Positions 49,717 to 62,000 of a DNA stretch of 64,000 nt are shown piece after piece. The DNA is from Trichinella spiralis. Lineage: Eukaryota > Nematoda > Enoplea > Trichinellida > Trichinellidae. The translations under genes were made by a program, and so were the position numbers. The number at the start of each line of letters is the position of its first letter. Position 1 is the stretch's first letter. The stretch spans positions 5,459,260 to 5,523,259 of the forward strand of contig CM012953.1 of NCBI GenBank assembly GCA_000181795.3, given 5' to 3'. The notes below the pieces were generated by a model. It saw nothing but the letters and a program-made list of their open reading frames with translations. It ran no database searches and was not told where the DNA came from.

Positions 49717-51326
49717 TCATTGTAAAAATCTTGAAAGGTCTGCTTTATAAAGTCCATTAGTAACATTCGTAACATATAAGCAAAGGTTGTCTGCATCAAA
49801 TGCAGCACATATTTCATGATTTGATACTTCGTCGGGCAACTGTAAAGGAATTTTTCGGTACATTTTTGTACTCAAATTGAGATACCATATGTCACGATTA
49901 AATTCAGTTAGCGTCAAACCCAGAGCACTACTACCAGCCATTAGAAGCATCTTATCGTTGTGTTGGAAAAGGATCTGCGGACCAGAGAATGCCCATTTTG
50001 GTCTTTCCCCAGCAATATCTTCGACGGTCATCGAACCTTGCTTCAAAGATATAACCATTAATTTATCGGGATGCCACCGAAAACCACATCCATGACTTCC
50101 GAACATTGCATACAAAATTTCGTTGTTCAAAGCCAGCATCACGATGTTCGCTTTTGGAAAAGGCATCTTTTCTATGGTAAACAAGTGGCTCAAGATGAAA
50201 ACATCTCCAGACGATGAAAGTTTTGCAATAACAGCATTGTTGTTGTCTTCACTCGAGAATGCAAAAATAACCACGTTGCTATTCACAACTGTGTAATGAA
50301 GCTTACAGTGAAAATTCGGTAATGTTAGGGTCGATTTCACTTTACTGTCCACCTAAAAATATTGAATAAATTTTACATAAGATGTGAATTGTATTGTAAA
50401 AATGTAATTTTTTCAAAACAAAAAAGAAAATGTTTCTGTGCGTGGAAGAATAACTGGAAGACAAGCTGCGTTAAAATATGTCGTTCAGAAATTTTTTCCA
50501 GTTTTATCATCGCATTCAAAATTCGTTACTTTAAATTACTTTTTTTGAAAATATTTTCAAAAACAAGTTCACCGTACCAACAAATGCAAGTCATGATAGC
50601 ACAGCATCAAAGAATTACATTACACAACAAATACAGGTCGCACTATCTTGAACAATTGCAACAAAAAATCATTATACTGTAACATTAAAATTTAAGTAGA
50701 AATTTTTTTTAATTAAAATTGAATATTTTTAATATTCCTGCAAAAATAACCAAATCATTTTATAATCTACTTATAGTAAATAACAAGTGAAGAATAAAAA
50801 TACGGTTTAAAATTGTTTGACATCGTTTAGATGAAAATAAAATTATAAATTAACTTTAATAAAAAGATTAAACAGCTTTGTTGCTAACCTTCAGTGAAAC
50901 GGATTTCCAAGTTCGGTCGCTCCAGGTGAATAATTCTATATTGTCGCATCTTTCATATTCGCTGTAAACAATCATGTAAACATGTCGTTTCAAAGTGAAA
51001 ATAACTTCTTTTTTATCTTCACTTTTATCCAAAGCAGAAAAATAAAATCGTTCAGTCGTGTTGTTTATTAAATTCAAATCAATAGCATAACTTCCAAGAA
51101 GAACCGTATTTCTGAAGCTGGAATGTCGTGGTTGGGATATGCCTTTTTGTCCAAATAATAAAATATGATCCTCATTGTATACACAATGGTGATTACTGAG
51201 CAGATTATCTTCGACCTGCTGAAAACTACTAAAAACTTTTACGAACGATCCATTAGTGGATTCAAACTGATCAGCCATTATAAATATGTAAGTGTTGGAG
51301 AGCCAGAATAAAAATTCAATGAACAT
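49717..51326 (-). CDS. Protein of kelch/beta-propeller-like composition, unidentified
   Basis: Two exons: 51326-50889 and 50352-49717, joined in phase 0; 357 aa. The sequence is made of short beta-strand-like blocks with recurring W/Y and LYxFG-type motifs: HHCVYNEDHILLFGQKG, VYMIVYSEYE, EILYAMFGSHG, DKMLLMAGSSALG, RDIWYLNLSTKMYRKIP and LCLYVTNVTNGLYK. This resembles degenerate kelch repeats. The N-terminus MFIEFLFWLSNTYIFIMADQ is hydrophobic but reads more like a first blade than a signal peptide; a stop lies six codons upstream. No BTB, F-box or other adaptor domain is visible. Function unknown. Confidence 0.7.
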
Positions 51327-54103
51327 CACTTCAGCAGGTGATTACAAGTGAAATTTTCCAGATGCTGAAAAACAAGTTAAATATCATATATTAATCAACA
51401 ACAATCTCTTTATTATTATTTGAATAGAAAAAAAAGAAAAAAATTTTTATCTACTTATTTATATATAATAAGTAATTAATTTGAATCATGAGCATTTAAA
51501 AAATATAACACAAACAAGTTTCGCAAATGTTACAAGTAAGAATAAAGTGCTGCACTTGCTATTACCACAAGCTACTTGCAACTTAAAAGTCTGACGCAAC
51601 GCAACCAATTAAAACGTTATGGCAATTTTATAGAACAACTGAATTCAAATACCTTTCATTGTTGGAGCAAAATGAATTAAAAATTAAAATAAGTAAAACA
51701 TTACTGCCAAGCAAACAAAAGGTACGTAAAATAAAATGGGGATATTAAAAATTTTAACGTCTCTTTTAACCTGATACAAAACTGCTTAATGCGTATATTC
51801 ACACAACTTTTATTACCGTTTTACGTCCAATATACAGCGATGAACAATTTGGATTAAGAATTAAATACTCCTGCATGAATGCATAACTCTTTACATTGCA
51901 TTTAAAATTACCAAAAATAATTAAATCATCAATGCAACTACAAATAAATACAATAATCACATAAATTGAAATGGCTCATCAAAATGGACAACAATTTGAA
52001 AACGAAACAACTCTGCAAGCAGTAGCAAAAATCAAAAAATGTGAAACATCATAGCGCATGACACAGAACGTATAAAAATAATTTTCTTAAAATTCACCAA
52101 AAAAAAACATTTCTAATTTATTTATTTTGAAATAGAAACAAAAATCTTACCTCATCTGTTATATTTCACTTGCTTTACGCTGCCCAATTGTGTAGTATCA
52201 AAAATTGAAGATTTCAAAAGTATCTAAAGAATGAATGATTAAAGATTCATAAAAGCAACTCCTAAACTTATAAAGCAAACAGTACAATAGCAAGTTTAAA
52301 AAACTAGATTCATTACTTTCACTGCACTTTGTTATATGTTGATGACAAAAAATTATAAAGAAAAAGCAGGTTTTCATAAAACATAAAGTAAAAAACAATA
52401 AATTCACAGATTAAAAATAAAATTTCTACATAAAATGAAAATAATTTATATTATTACTATCATCAGAAATAATATTATACCAGTATTTTTTTAAATTATT
52501 ACAAATTATATTATGTTCGGTGATGCAACAGCAACTGCACTGATGTCGAAATGATTCATATTCTGTAATTTTGTAGAACACAATTACTGTCAAAATGCGT
52601 CATATAAAAATACAATCAACATGCAACAACAGCAGACTGACAAAAGCTAATTGTCAAACATTATTGAAACTAGTGGTAGCAGGCAATCTGTACAACGAAT
52701 AAATCAACAAATAAACAAACAAACAACCAATGTTTATTGTCGTCGTTGTTTGCCAAAAAATAAAACTGCTTTATTTTGAAGGGGAAAATGAAAATTTACA
52801 ATTTTACAAATCTTCCCAATACAGCATGCACTACTGGATGTGCTTCAACATATAACTTGCATTACTAAATGAATAAAACAATTCGAAATCATTCAGGATT
52901 AAATAAAAGTAGAACATTGACTTCAAATTCAACAATTACATTCAATACTATCTGCTGTGAAAAAATACAATATTTCTGAATATTAATATAAATTCAAATT
53001 TAATCACTCACATCAGACTTCGTGATTCGTGAATGTTATACTTATACGAGTTCAATTTGAAAATTAATGTCCCGACGACAATTTTATTGCTAACCATTTA
53101 TTTGCAGTTGTCAATGGTGTTTATCGTTCGTTCAAACAGCTACCACATCAACTGACTAGAAGTAGTGCACATTTACAAACAAAATAAGAATTAAGTAAAA
53201 GAACACTATATTGAACGCTTTGAAATCAATAATTTTACTCTTAGTTTTTTGAATTATATTTCATAATTGAACTGTACAATATGATTTCAAATTATGTGAG
53301 TCTTAAATATAATAAGACGCTACGAAATGATCTATCCTTGCTACTTCTGCTTTTATCTCTTCAATAAATGACACGAATACAGTAAGTGTTAACAATTAAG
53401 ATTTGATTTTCAAGTAAAATTTTTACAAACGCATAACGAATTAAAAGTGAATTTTATCATGACAGTCACGGTATAGTGAACTGAAATAAACTTATTGCCT
53501 ATTACCGCTACTTTCAAATGTTGTACTAAATTGTAGTTAGCAGCAGTTTAACAAATTAATTAAGTGATTTTCTAACGCCAAACTGTTTTCGACAATCGTT
53601 TTAAATACTTTGGCAATACATCTCGAATTTTCATAATTTTAATGAAGAATTACTTCATTAACAACATACTTAACCAAGTAAAATGTAGAATGCTGTTAAT
53701 TTTCGACAATTCAAGATCGAAGAATAATAAACAACACTGAATAAACTTTCTTTTTATTTAAGTACCGCTTTAAATCAGCATTCACACATCATGTTCAATA
53801 TATTATTTAATAAACAATATTCATTATTATATAAAAAACAATGTTTAAAATATCAATTTACTGAAATATTTATTTATTATTATATAAGTTAGTACTTCAA
53901 CAATGCATTCTTTAATTTATTATAAATAAGGAAACAATAAGAATTATTGTAGCAATAATAGAAGTAGAGAAAACAAGAATCCATTAAAATAAAATAAGCA
54001 AAGCATTAATCTATCACAATGAAGCATAAATCAATGACACCCACCTAGTAACCATGCAACACCAACTGCAAAGAAAAAAGCAAAATACAAAACAGAAACA
54101 TAT
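51327..54103. other. Gene-free stretch
   Basis: AT-rich sequence between the kelch-like gene and peroxiredoxin; no coding exon, RNA gene or large repeat that I can support. Confidence 0.6.
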
Positions 54104-54242
54104 CTATTTCACTTTAGAGAAGTATTCTTTCGCCTGATCTACGTTAGGCTTAATAGTTGGTCCATCTGGTTTCCAATTTGCTGGACAAACTGAAAAAATA
54201 AACAAATTGTACAAACATATAAATAAATAAATAAATAAATAA

Positions 54243-54278
<36 letters not shown>

Positions 54279-55656
54279 GATAATGTTTGGCGATTTTAAT
54301 GCTGCATAATTTTATTGGAATCTTGTAATTTACGAATTAGTAAAAATTATTAAATGATTTTGTAAATTCATTTGCAAAAAATCATGTTACCACAAATGTT
54401 TTTTCGGCACTGCGTTGCAAAAAGCATGTGTATGTGCAAAATATTACTGGAATGATAATTATGTGATTCCTAAGTATTTTATAAGAGATTAAATTGTTCT
54501 TTCTCAGTGGCAAACAAACTTAAAAAATTAATATTGATAATCAGCATTAAATTGTACATAATCAAAAGTATAATATAAAAAAATTTCGGTTGCTTGCAAA
54601 CAATTAAAAATTAATATTTACCTTCGCCATGCTTTTCGAAAAACTGGAAAGCTTTCACCAAACGAAGTGCTTCATCAACAGATCTTCCTACAGGCAAATC
54701 ATTAACACTTACATGCTTCAAAATACCGTGAGGATCAATCAGAAATAAGCCTCTAAAAACAAAACATTTGCTAAAATGAATATATATATATATATATATA
54801 TATGTTTATGCTTCAAACCTGAGAGCGATCCCATCTTTTTCCAATAAAACACCATAACTGCGAGATATAGATTTTGTAAAATCAGCCATTATAGGAATTT
54901 TCATTTCTCCTAAACCACCTTCCTAAAATTATAATTATTAAAAATCTATAAAACGTAATAACAGAAATTTATAAAGCATAAAAACTTAATTTTCGGGGAG
55001 TGTTTATCCATCCAAAGTGTGAAAAGTGCGAATCAGTAGAACAAGCAATTAATTCGCAGTTAATTTCTTTGAATTCACCAGCTCGATCATTGAAAGCAAT
55101 TATTTCAGTTGGACAAACAAACGTGCTACAAATAGGCATGTCCTGTGGTTAAAAGAGAGCTTCTACAGATTTTACCAAATCATAAACTTCGCTTACAAAT
55201 CCATTGGATAGAAAAACAAAATCAACCATTTCCCTTTATAATCAGACAATTTAATTTCACTAATTTTACGACTGATGACTGCTTGAGATTTAAAATCTGG
55301 AGCCTTTTCTTGCGGTCTTGGCAAAACTGGAGTAGAAGGGTTAATGTTGGATCCCTTCGGATAAGTTATTGTGATGGCTAAAATATAAAATATACAATAA
55401 AATATAACCGTAAGAAATAAAAGAAAATCACAAAGTTTATACTTTGATATTCATCCTTGGCATCATGCTTGTGATGACTCAAGCGCAATGGTACACTAGT
55501 CAAACCTAAAAACATTGGAACTTGAAATAATACTTTTTTTGGTCAAAGAGAAAGCACTGCATAAAAGTTTAAATCACTTAATTATCATTTTCGTAATACT
55601 GAATACTTACGCATGCATCGTGAAACGCTTTGTCGAAAGAGCACTTGCGGTAACAT
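54104..55656 (-). CDS. PRDX3: Mitochondrial typical 2-Cys peroxiredoxin (PRDX3-like)
   Basis: Exons: 55656-55611, 55505-55443, 55377-55197, 55125-54986, 54918-54819, 54752-54622, 54189-54104; 248 aa. It reduces hydrogen peroxide using thioredoxin. Peroxidatic Cys101 sits in [12 protein letters not shown] and resolving Cys222 in [12 protein letters not shown] (KEYFSKVK) closes the protein. Other landmarks are [27 protein letters not shown] and [15 protein letters not shown]. The N-terminus [21 protein letters not shown] is a basic amphipathic leader, placing it in mitochondria. The only frame-consistent splice between exons 4 and 5 (donor GTTTTT; acceptor GGAAG) gives SGLG where hydrogen-peroxide-sensitive enzymes have GGLG. 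An ACAG acceptor lies six bases before the ATG. Confidence 0.93.
54219..54277. repeat. (AAAT)n followed by (AT)n microsatellite in peroxiredoxin intron
   Basis: Several AAAT units run directly into about 15 AT units inside the last peroxiredoxin intron. A second (AT)n lies at 54779-54802 in the preceding intron. Confidence 0.95.
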
Positions 55657-57160
55657 AATTTTCTGTAAATAAATTTACAAATTTTTAAAATAATTCTAAC
55701 TAATTCGTAAATAATACTATAAAATCAGAATTACATCATAAATGACATAAAATGACATTATATGTACAACATTTACTAACCACTGCGTTAAAAAGTGATA
55801 ACAAGAAATCAATAATTCTTAACAAAAATAACAATAAAAAAGTTTACCCATAAAGTGACAATTAACATGTATCAAAAACAAAAATAATTATGATTTAGAA
55901 AAAATTCATAAAAAATAAACAAAACAAAAAAATCTCCAACAAGAAATTTTAAATTTCATTATAAGAAAACTATCACTAGTTGTTTATGTAATTTATGAAC
56001 CTTTAAAAATTTTAGTGGGTTCAGAAAACAACAGCAAAACTTCTATAAATAAAAGCATACATTAAAATGAAATGTGAAATATATTAACTGTCAAATTTTA
56101 CATCCAAAGTGTCACTAATGCATTATAAATAAATATAAAGTACAGTAACAATATAAGTAAGAGTAATTTTAGAAATATTTGGTAAAGCCTGTTAATCTAC
56201 TGATACATTTGTCGACAGCTTTATTAATGATAATTATTGCATAATTTGCAGTTTCGAGCACTACAAAACAAACAAAATTGAATAAATGCTTCTTTCAATG
56301 AAGTGAATTCGAATAGATCGAACAAATGCTTCTCAGTATTTTCCATAGCATATTCTCAGTAATTTCCATGTGATGTAAGCGATGAATATTTATTTGTCAA
56401 AATTTTAATTAGATAAAATTCATGGGTAATTCATCATGTGCATATAGCCCTTCAATTTGAAGTCTCAGCATATACACGTAACTTTAAAATGATTAAATTA
56501 ATTTCATTTACTTTAAAAGAATGTTTGAATCTCCAAACATGTTTGCAGTACTTTCTGGCATTTAACCATTTTTAAATCGATCTTTTCATTATATTTATCA
56601 CTTTCATTAATTAATATCTGCTTTTGCTAAAATAATTACTCAGGTAAGTCTCACATCTTACTCTGATGACAAAATAAAAAATATGTCAACACACTTTACG
56701 ATATTCTAATTAGCCACTTGATGAATTTTATTTACTCAAAACTGCAAGTGTAATTAAAATAATCAACATTCGGTGTGATGTTGCAGTTAAAATTGAATTG
56801 TGAATTGCTTCATGAAAATTTTTTTTGAAATAAATTTTCCATTGTTTTCACAAAAAACAATGCTGTTTTCGATGACCTTTCGTTCAAATGTAGGTTAAGA
56901 GATCAAAAAGCAGCCAAATTATGAATGCTATATTTTATTAAATGCATTAATAAAATTAAACGTAAAAGTAATTATTACTTGTTATGTTTATGTTAAGTAA
57001 AAATTTATCATTTATTTGTGCAATGTTTTTCATTTTTGTTTGACATATCTTGAAAGTCACTTCTTTTTACAGACTGAATTGAAAGCATTCTAATTGACAG
57101 TCACGTTTGAATTTGTTGCTTGAAATAAATGTATGCTTGATAAGCGCGACTTTTTCCAAA
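55657..57160. other. Divergent intergenic region
   Basis: Between the starts of peroxiredoxin and the BRMS1-like gene. No coding exon. A TTTTTACAG acceptor-like site near 57072 may mark the 5' end of the BRMS1-like leader. Confidence 0.6.
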
Positions 57161-58194
57161 ATGAAGCGAATACGATGTCGTACTGCGAAGCGCCGAAGTG
57201 CAACAACAACAACAACAACAACAACAACAAAAACAAAAACAACAACGAGAAAGCAAATACCAACTGATGAAGAGAAAGAAATGTTTTCAAAAGTGGATTC
57301 CCGATCGATTATTAATTCAATGAAATGTAGTGTTCTGATAATGAAAGCTCTGGAACAACGCTTTAATCAGTACAAAAAGATGAGATATGATTTGCTGTTG
57401 GAAATGCATGAAGAAAAACGAAAATTAGCACTTGAAGGGAAACTGCCAAACATGATAGCAAAGACACAGCAGTTGAACGAAATGCTTCTTCAACGGTATT
57501 GGCTTATTTTTTTTTAATTTACATAAAATAATAATGTTCTTTTAACAGATTACTTGTTAAAGCAAATAAATAGTGTTGCTAGTTACTTCTGGTATTTTTT
57601 ATTGGTGTAATTATTTATTTTTTTCACTTTTTTTAAAAGTTGTAACGAATCGAACAATTTCTAATGAATTAACTAGTTGTATATATATCATTTTTATCTT
57701 ACTTAACACCTTAAATACATTAAGTTCATGCGATATTTTTTAGAATTAAAGAATTTCGGGCGCAAAGAGATTCAAAAAAAGCATTTTTAAAGTTGAACAC
57801 AAAAGTTAATCTAGTGACTGAAGTGGATAGTGCGAATGAAACGAAACGTATACAAATGCGCAATTTGGAGTGCTGTATTCAAATGAGGATTAAAGCGTTG
57901 GATGAAGAATATCTCAATGCAGCAGTGCATGCTGAACTTCGAGTACGACGAGAATTACATCGTAGTGATCTTAAGCCAGTTTCAGTTGACTTTGCCGAAC
58001 GTCCCAATGGTCCAAATACAAATGAAAAACGGAAACAGCCGTTGATGACTTTTGGTCCCATGGTTGTTAATCAGTTACCAGATGAAAAAACGGCTTACAT
58101 TTCGGAAGTGATACGTGGTGCTGTTTTGCGCAGAACTTTAGAAAATGATATGCAAGCGATCCTCAACCCTTCCAGTCCATCAGATACTGAATGA
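57161..58194 (+). CDS. BRMS1/Sds3-family coiled-coil protein
   Basis: Exons: 57161-57495 and 57744-58194; 261 aa. A basic start (MKRIRCRTAKRR) is followed by a poly-Thr/Lys run coded by an (ACA)n microsatellite. A long coiled coil begins at ALEQRFNQYKKMRYD and includes LPNMIAKTQQLNEMLLQR. The C-terminal block KRKQPLMTFGPMVVNQL, then SEVIRGAV, parallels the KKPVxVSGPYIVYML...IRKA block of BRMS1. In other animals BRMS1 and SUDS3 are subunits of the Sin3-HDAC corepressor complex. Assignment rests on motif order by eye. The ATG chosen is the first in the frame; frame-open codons before it have no ATG. Confidence 0.7.
57199..57246. repeat. Coding (ACA/AAC)n microsatellite
   Basis: A triplet run inside the BRMS1-like first exon, read as a poly-threonine tract. 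Length variation would change the protein without breaking the frame. Confidence 0.9.
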
Positions 58195-59094
58195 ATATTC
58201 CACTCTAGTTGAGAACATTTTGTTAAGAAAAAATAATCATCACATTTCATGTTAGTTGATGTTACTAGCGATACTTCTTTGATTATTTTAATGTTAAAAG
58301 TACGCTTTTGTTAAGTTTCATCTTTAATGATTAGTCCAGATGTTGTAGCTTATATAAAATTTTCATTTATGCAATCATCGAAATTTAGTCTTGTATCATG
58401 AATATTTTAATGTGAATAATTTTAATAACTCAAATTGAATAAAGGAATGTTAAACTGTCGAAATAAGTCATCTTATGGAGGGAAATCAATGCATAAATGT
58501 ATTTTAAAAAATGTATAATATAGTACGCTGTTTTTCAAAGAAGCATGTTAAAAGCTTCCCCTAATTGATTTCACGTGACCAGTTAGTTCTGCACACCCCT
58601 TGAGATGCAATTCGAATATATATACGAAAATATTCAATGCTGAAATAAAATATTTGATCAATTTATGAAGTTTTTAAATGTACTACGCTAAAAGTGATTT
58701 GAAATTTAACCACATTAAAACTAAAATTCCAATTTTGCTATTAAATATTACAGATAACTACAATCATAATATTCATACTGTGGAATTAAATTACAGTAAA
58801 CAAAAAGCAAGTTCATTTATATTTAACAATTGATTGAAGAAAAAAATCACTACATTGATAAATGAACATTATTTTGATATTCTACAACATAAAACAAATT
58901 ACATTTTAATATAGCACAAATGATGATAATTCAAATGATTTGTAGAAAGAATAACAACTTAAGTTGCAAAAATATATAAGCTGATGTTTTTGTAAAAAGA
59001 TAACTACACTCTATAGGAATTCACTGTATAAATTAAAAAGTGCATACATTTACCATTTTCACAGACTACTAGAAAAATAGTTCAGTGATAGAAC
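58195..59094. other. Convergent intergenic region
   Basis: 3' flanks of the BRMS1-like gene and ASCC1. Poly(A)-like AATAAA at about 58438 on the plus strand. Nothing else seen. Confidence 0.6.
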
Positions 59095-62000
59095 TTAAAT
59101 TCTATCGGTACACTGGTAATATCCATTACTTTCAAATGCATATCGCTGCGACAAATGAAGCGAAAGTGATGGTTGTATCCCAAAGTCAAAGTCAGCGAAA
59201 AGCTAAAAACAAATAAAAATCTTAACTGTGAAAAGATCAAAAGAATTTGTATGTGCGCATGTCATGCAAAGAATTCTTAAACTCGTCAACTTTTAATTAT
59301 TACTCCACTAAAAAGACATCTTTACAAGATTTATTTATTTAAAATTATAATGAATAAAAATTTAATCAAAATGAAAAAAAACTGAAACAAAATTCAGATA
59401 ACATTTCTGAGCAGTAGGCAAAATAAATATAATAATTTGCTGACGTACGTACAATAATGATCTTATTAAATAAAATGAACTTCAGTTTTTAAATAGAGCC
59501 ACAAAGAATATTACTTTTTATTAAGTAACTGAAAAATAAAGATATAAGGATTATACAAATACTGACGTCTCATACAACGCAAACAAAGGAATAAATATTT
59601 CAAGATGCTTTATGTTCTTTTCTCTTTTAAATGCACCATGAAAAATATAATTACTAATATTAATTTGATAACAATGCTTATAAAAAATGAAAATCTAATT
59701 AACGCAAACGCTGTTAACTGAAAATGATAATAAAATAAAAATATAAAAAGAATAATGCAATCGCACACAATCATTTTCCATTTTGATAAAGAAATAAATA
59801 GCTTCACTTTTACGTAATACATATGCGTCTATTATGAAACATCAGATCTTTCTAAATGTAGTTCTATGTTACAGCAGAGAAATCAAGTTCAGATAAATGA
59901 ATACAACAGCTAATCAAACAAAGCTGACATCACAGTACGCGATTAGCGCAAGATGACACCAAGCGTTTCATTCAGGCAGCAGTCCATGCTCAATAATGGT
60001 GTATATTTTTGGCTGCATGCAGTTGATAAAAGCGTTGAAATTGTCATCCTCAACAATTTACGTTATAATTTTTCTTTTTTTCACATGCTTGAGAATGTCT
60101 AAAACCACGACTGCCAATGAACAGCTTACATCTAAATTGAATAATAGCGCAAACAAAACTCAGATACCAACGAAATTTCCGCCAACTCTGTTCAAACAAC
60201 GAAGCTTAGAAGGACAATACAAAGATAGCAGCAACGCAGAAGCAACACCGGTACAACTAAAAGCATGCTGTGGGACAAAATGTAAAAATTTTGAAAATTT
60301 GATCAGCATGGTTGGAGTGGAATGTTGTGGCACGACACCTGCAAATTTAATTCAAAATATTTGCTGCAAAAATACACTGCATGAACGTCGATCAGGAAGC
60401 CGTTATTTTGACAGATGTTGCTCAGAAATACCGTATGCTTCAGATCAAACTTGTTGCGAAGGAAAAGTGTACGAAGGTATCGGTTTAGCATGCTGCGGAA
60501 GTGCTGCTTATAATCTGCATGATAAAAAGAAAATTTGTTGTGACCGAGAACTGTATACGATACCATCAAGTTTCATTACAACCGCCTGTTGTGGAAACAT
60601 GCTGTACAATGCGTGGGATGGAAATGAATTCTGTTGTGGAAATAAAATTTATTCCAGAAAATTCTCGAATGCATGCTGCGTTTGGGACGGGCAAAGTGAT
60701 AAAGAAGCAGAAGATGCTCAAGGATACAACTTGAATACTGAAATTTGTTGCAACGGAGTGCACGATAGAAAACTATTCGATTCTTGTTGTTATGTACCCG
60801 ATCTATCTGGACCAGGTTTTTCTAAACCAACGCCCGTCCCTTACAACTCAAAAACTCATTGCTGTGATTACATTGGAGTGAAACCAATCAATCCAAAATC
60901 AGGTAAATGTGAAAATTCTTAAAGAACCAAAAGTGAAAATGTACATCTTTTTATTATTGTCATTACCATAACATTATAATGTTGAATCCATTCTTGCCAT
61001 ACTTGTTCATTTCATATTAAATTCCACAATTAAAATTTTTTATGGACAATTTAATGCAATAATTCAATTTGTCTAAACTTTTGAACAATATACATGATTT
61101 TAACAAATTATGTTCAACAATGTATAAAATTCAATTTTTTAAATTATCCCATAACTTTCTAATCAATATGCCACTGTATAACCAAGCAATACAAGCAAAC
61201 TTACAGTAATAAAAGCGCCGCATAATGAAGAAAATTCAATTAATTGCTGTTTGACTTCGTCTTTTTTTTCATTTAAGTATATTTATAAAAAAAATTTTGA
61301 ATGCAAAACATGTGCACGTGAACAAACATAATTTAATTTATTTCTACGACATCTCAACCGACAAGCCCTTATTCATAAGCATAAAAAACTACTTACCTAG
61401 GGTTTAAAATTTCCACCAGATTTTTCAAGTAAAAACGTTTTTTCATATATTTTATGTTTCAGTTTTATTTCCTAATTCTACTTCTCTAAGATACACGATT
61501 TTCTCAACTGCTGTCAATGAAACAATGAAGGCACAAAGATTAAAAGTGGTTAGCAAAATCAAAAAACAGTGGCTTTATCATGTTAAAAAACTTTTTAAAG
61601 CAGAATTTAATTGAGCATAATTGACAGTTAAAAAACACTACACACAAGAATTCCAATGTAACCAAGAGCAAAAAATCTCAGTGCAGATTACATCAATACA
61701 GAGAATAGAACTAGGGTAAAGAGTCAAGCCGAGAAAAAAATATTAACAATGTTGACCGGCCATTTATGGATAAGAGCAAATCTCAAACTAGTGGATGTAT
61801 TCTCTTCAAAATTTTCACTGAGGGGAACAACCCAATGTATAAAATCATGCATGGCATTTTACAATAAACAACGCAATAAAATAATTAATTACCATTGAAA
61901 AATACCTTCACATATTTCAGCATAAGTTTTAACTGCCCAATTAAATTAAGTTCAATTAAACTTTCCTCAGACATCAAAAATAAAACAATACCTTTAAAAT

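Noticed and set aside
52198-52407. Cys/Phe-rich minus frame
   Set aside because: Typical chance frame of AT-rich DNA (Phe, Leu, Cys, Tyr).
61966-61991. A 26-nt intron at the end of ASCC1 exon 6 leading to an alternative C-terminus
   Set aside because: A distant exon at 59202-59095 matches the expected ASCC1 C-terminus in phase, so the tiny intron is not needed.
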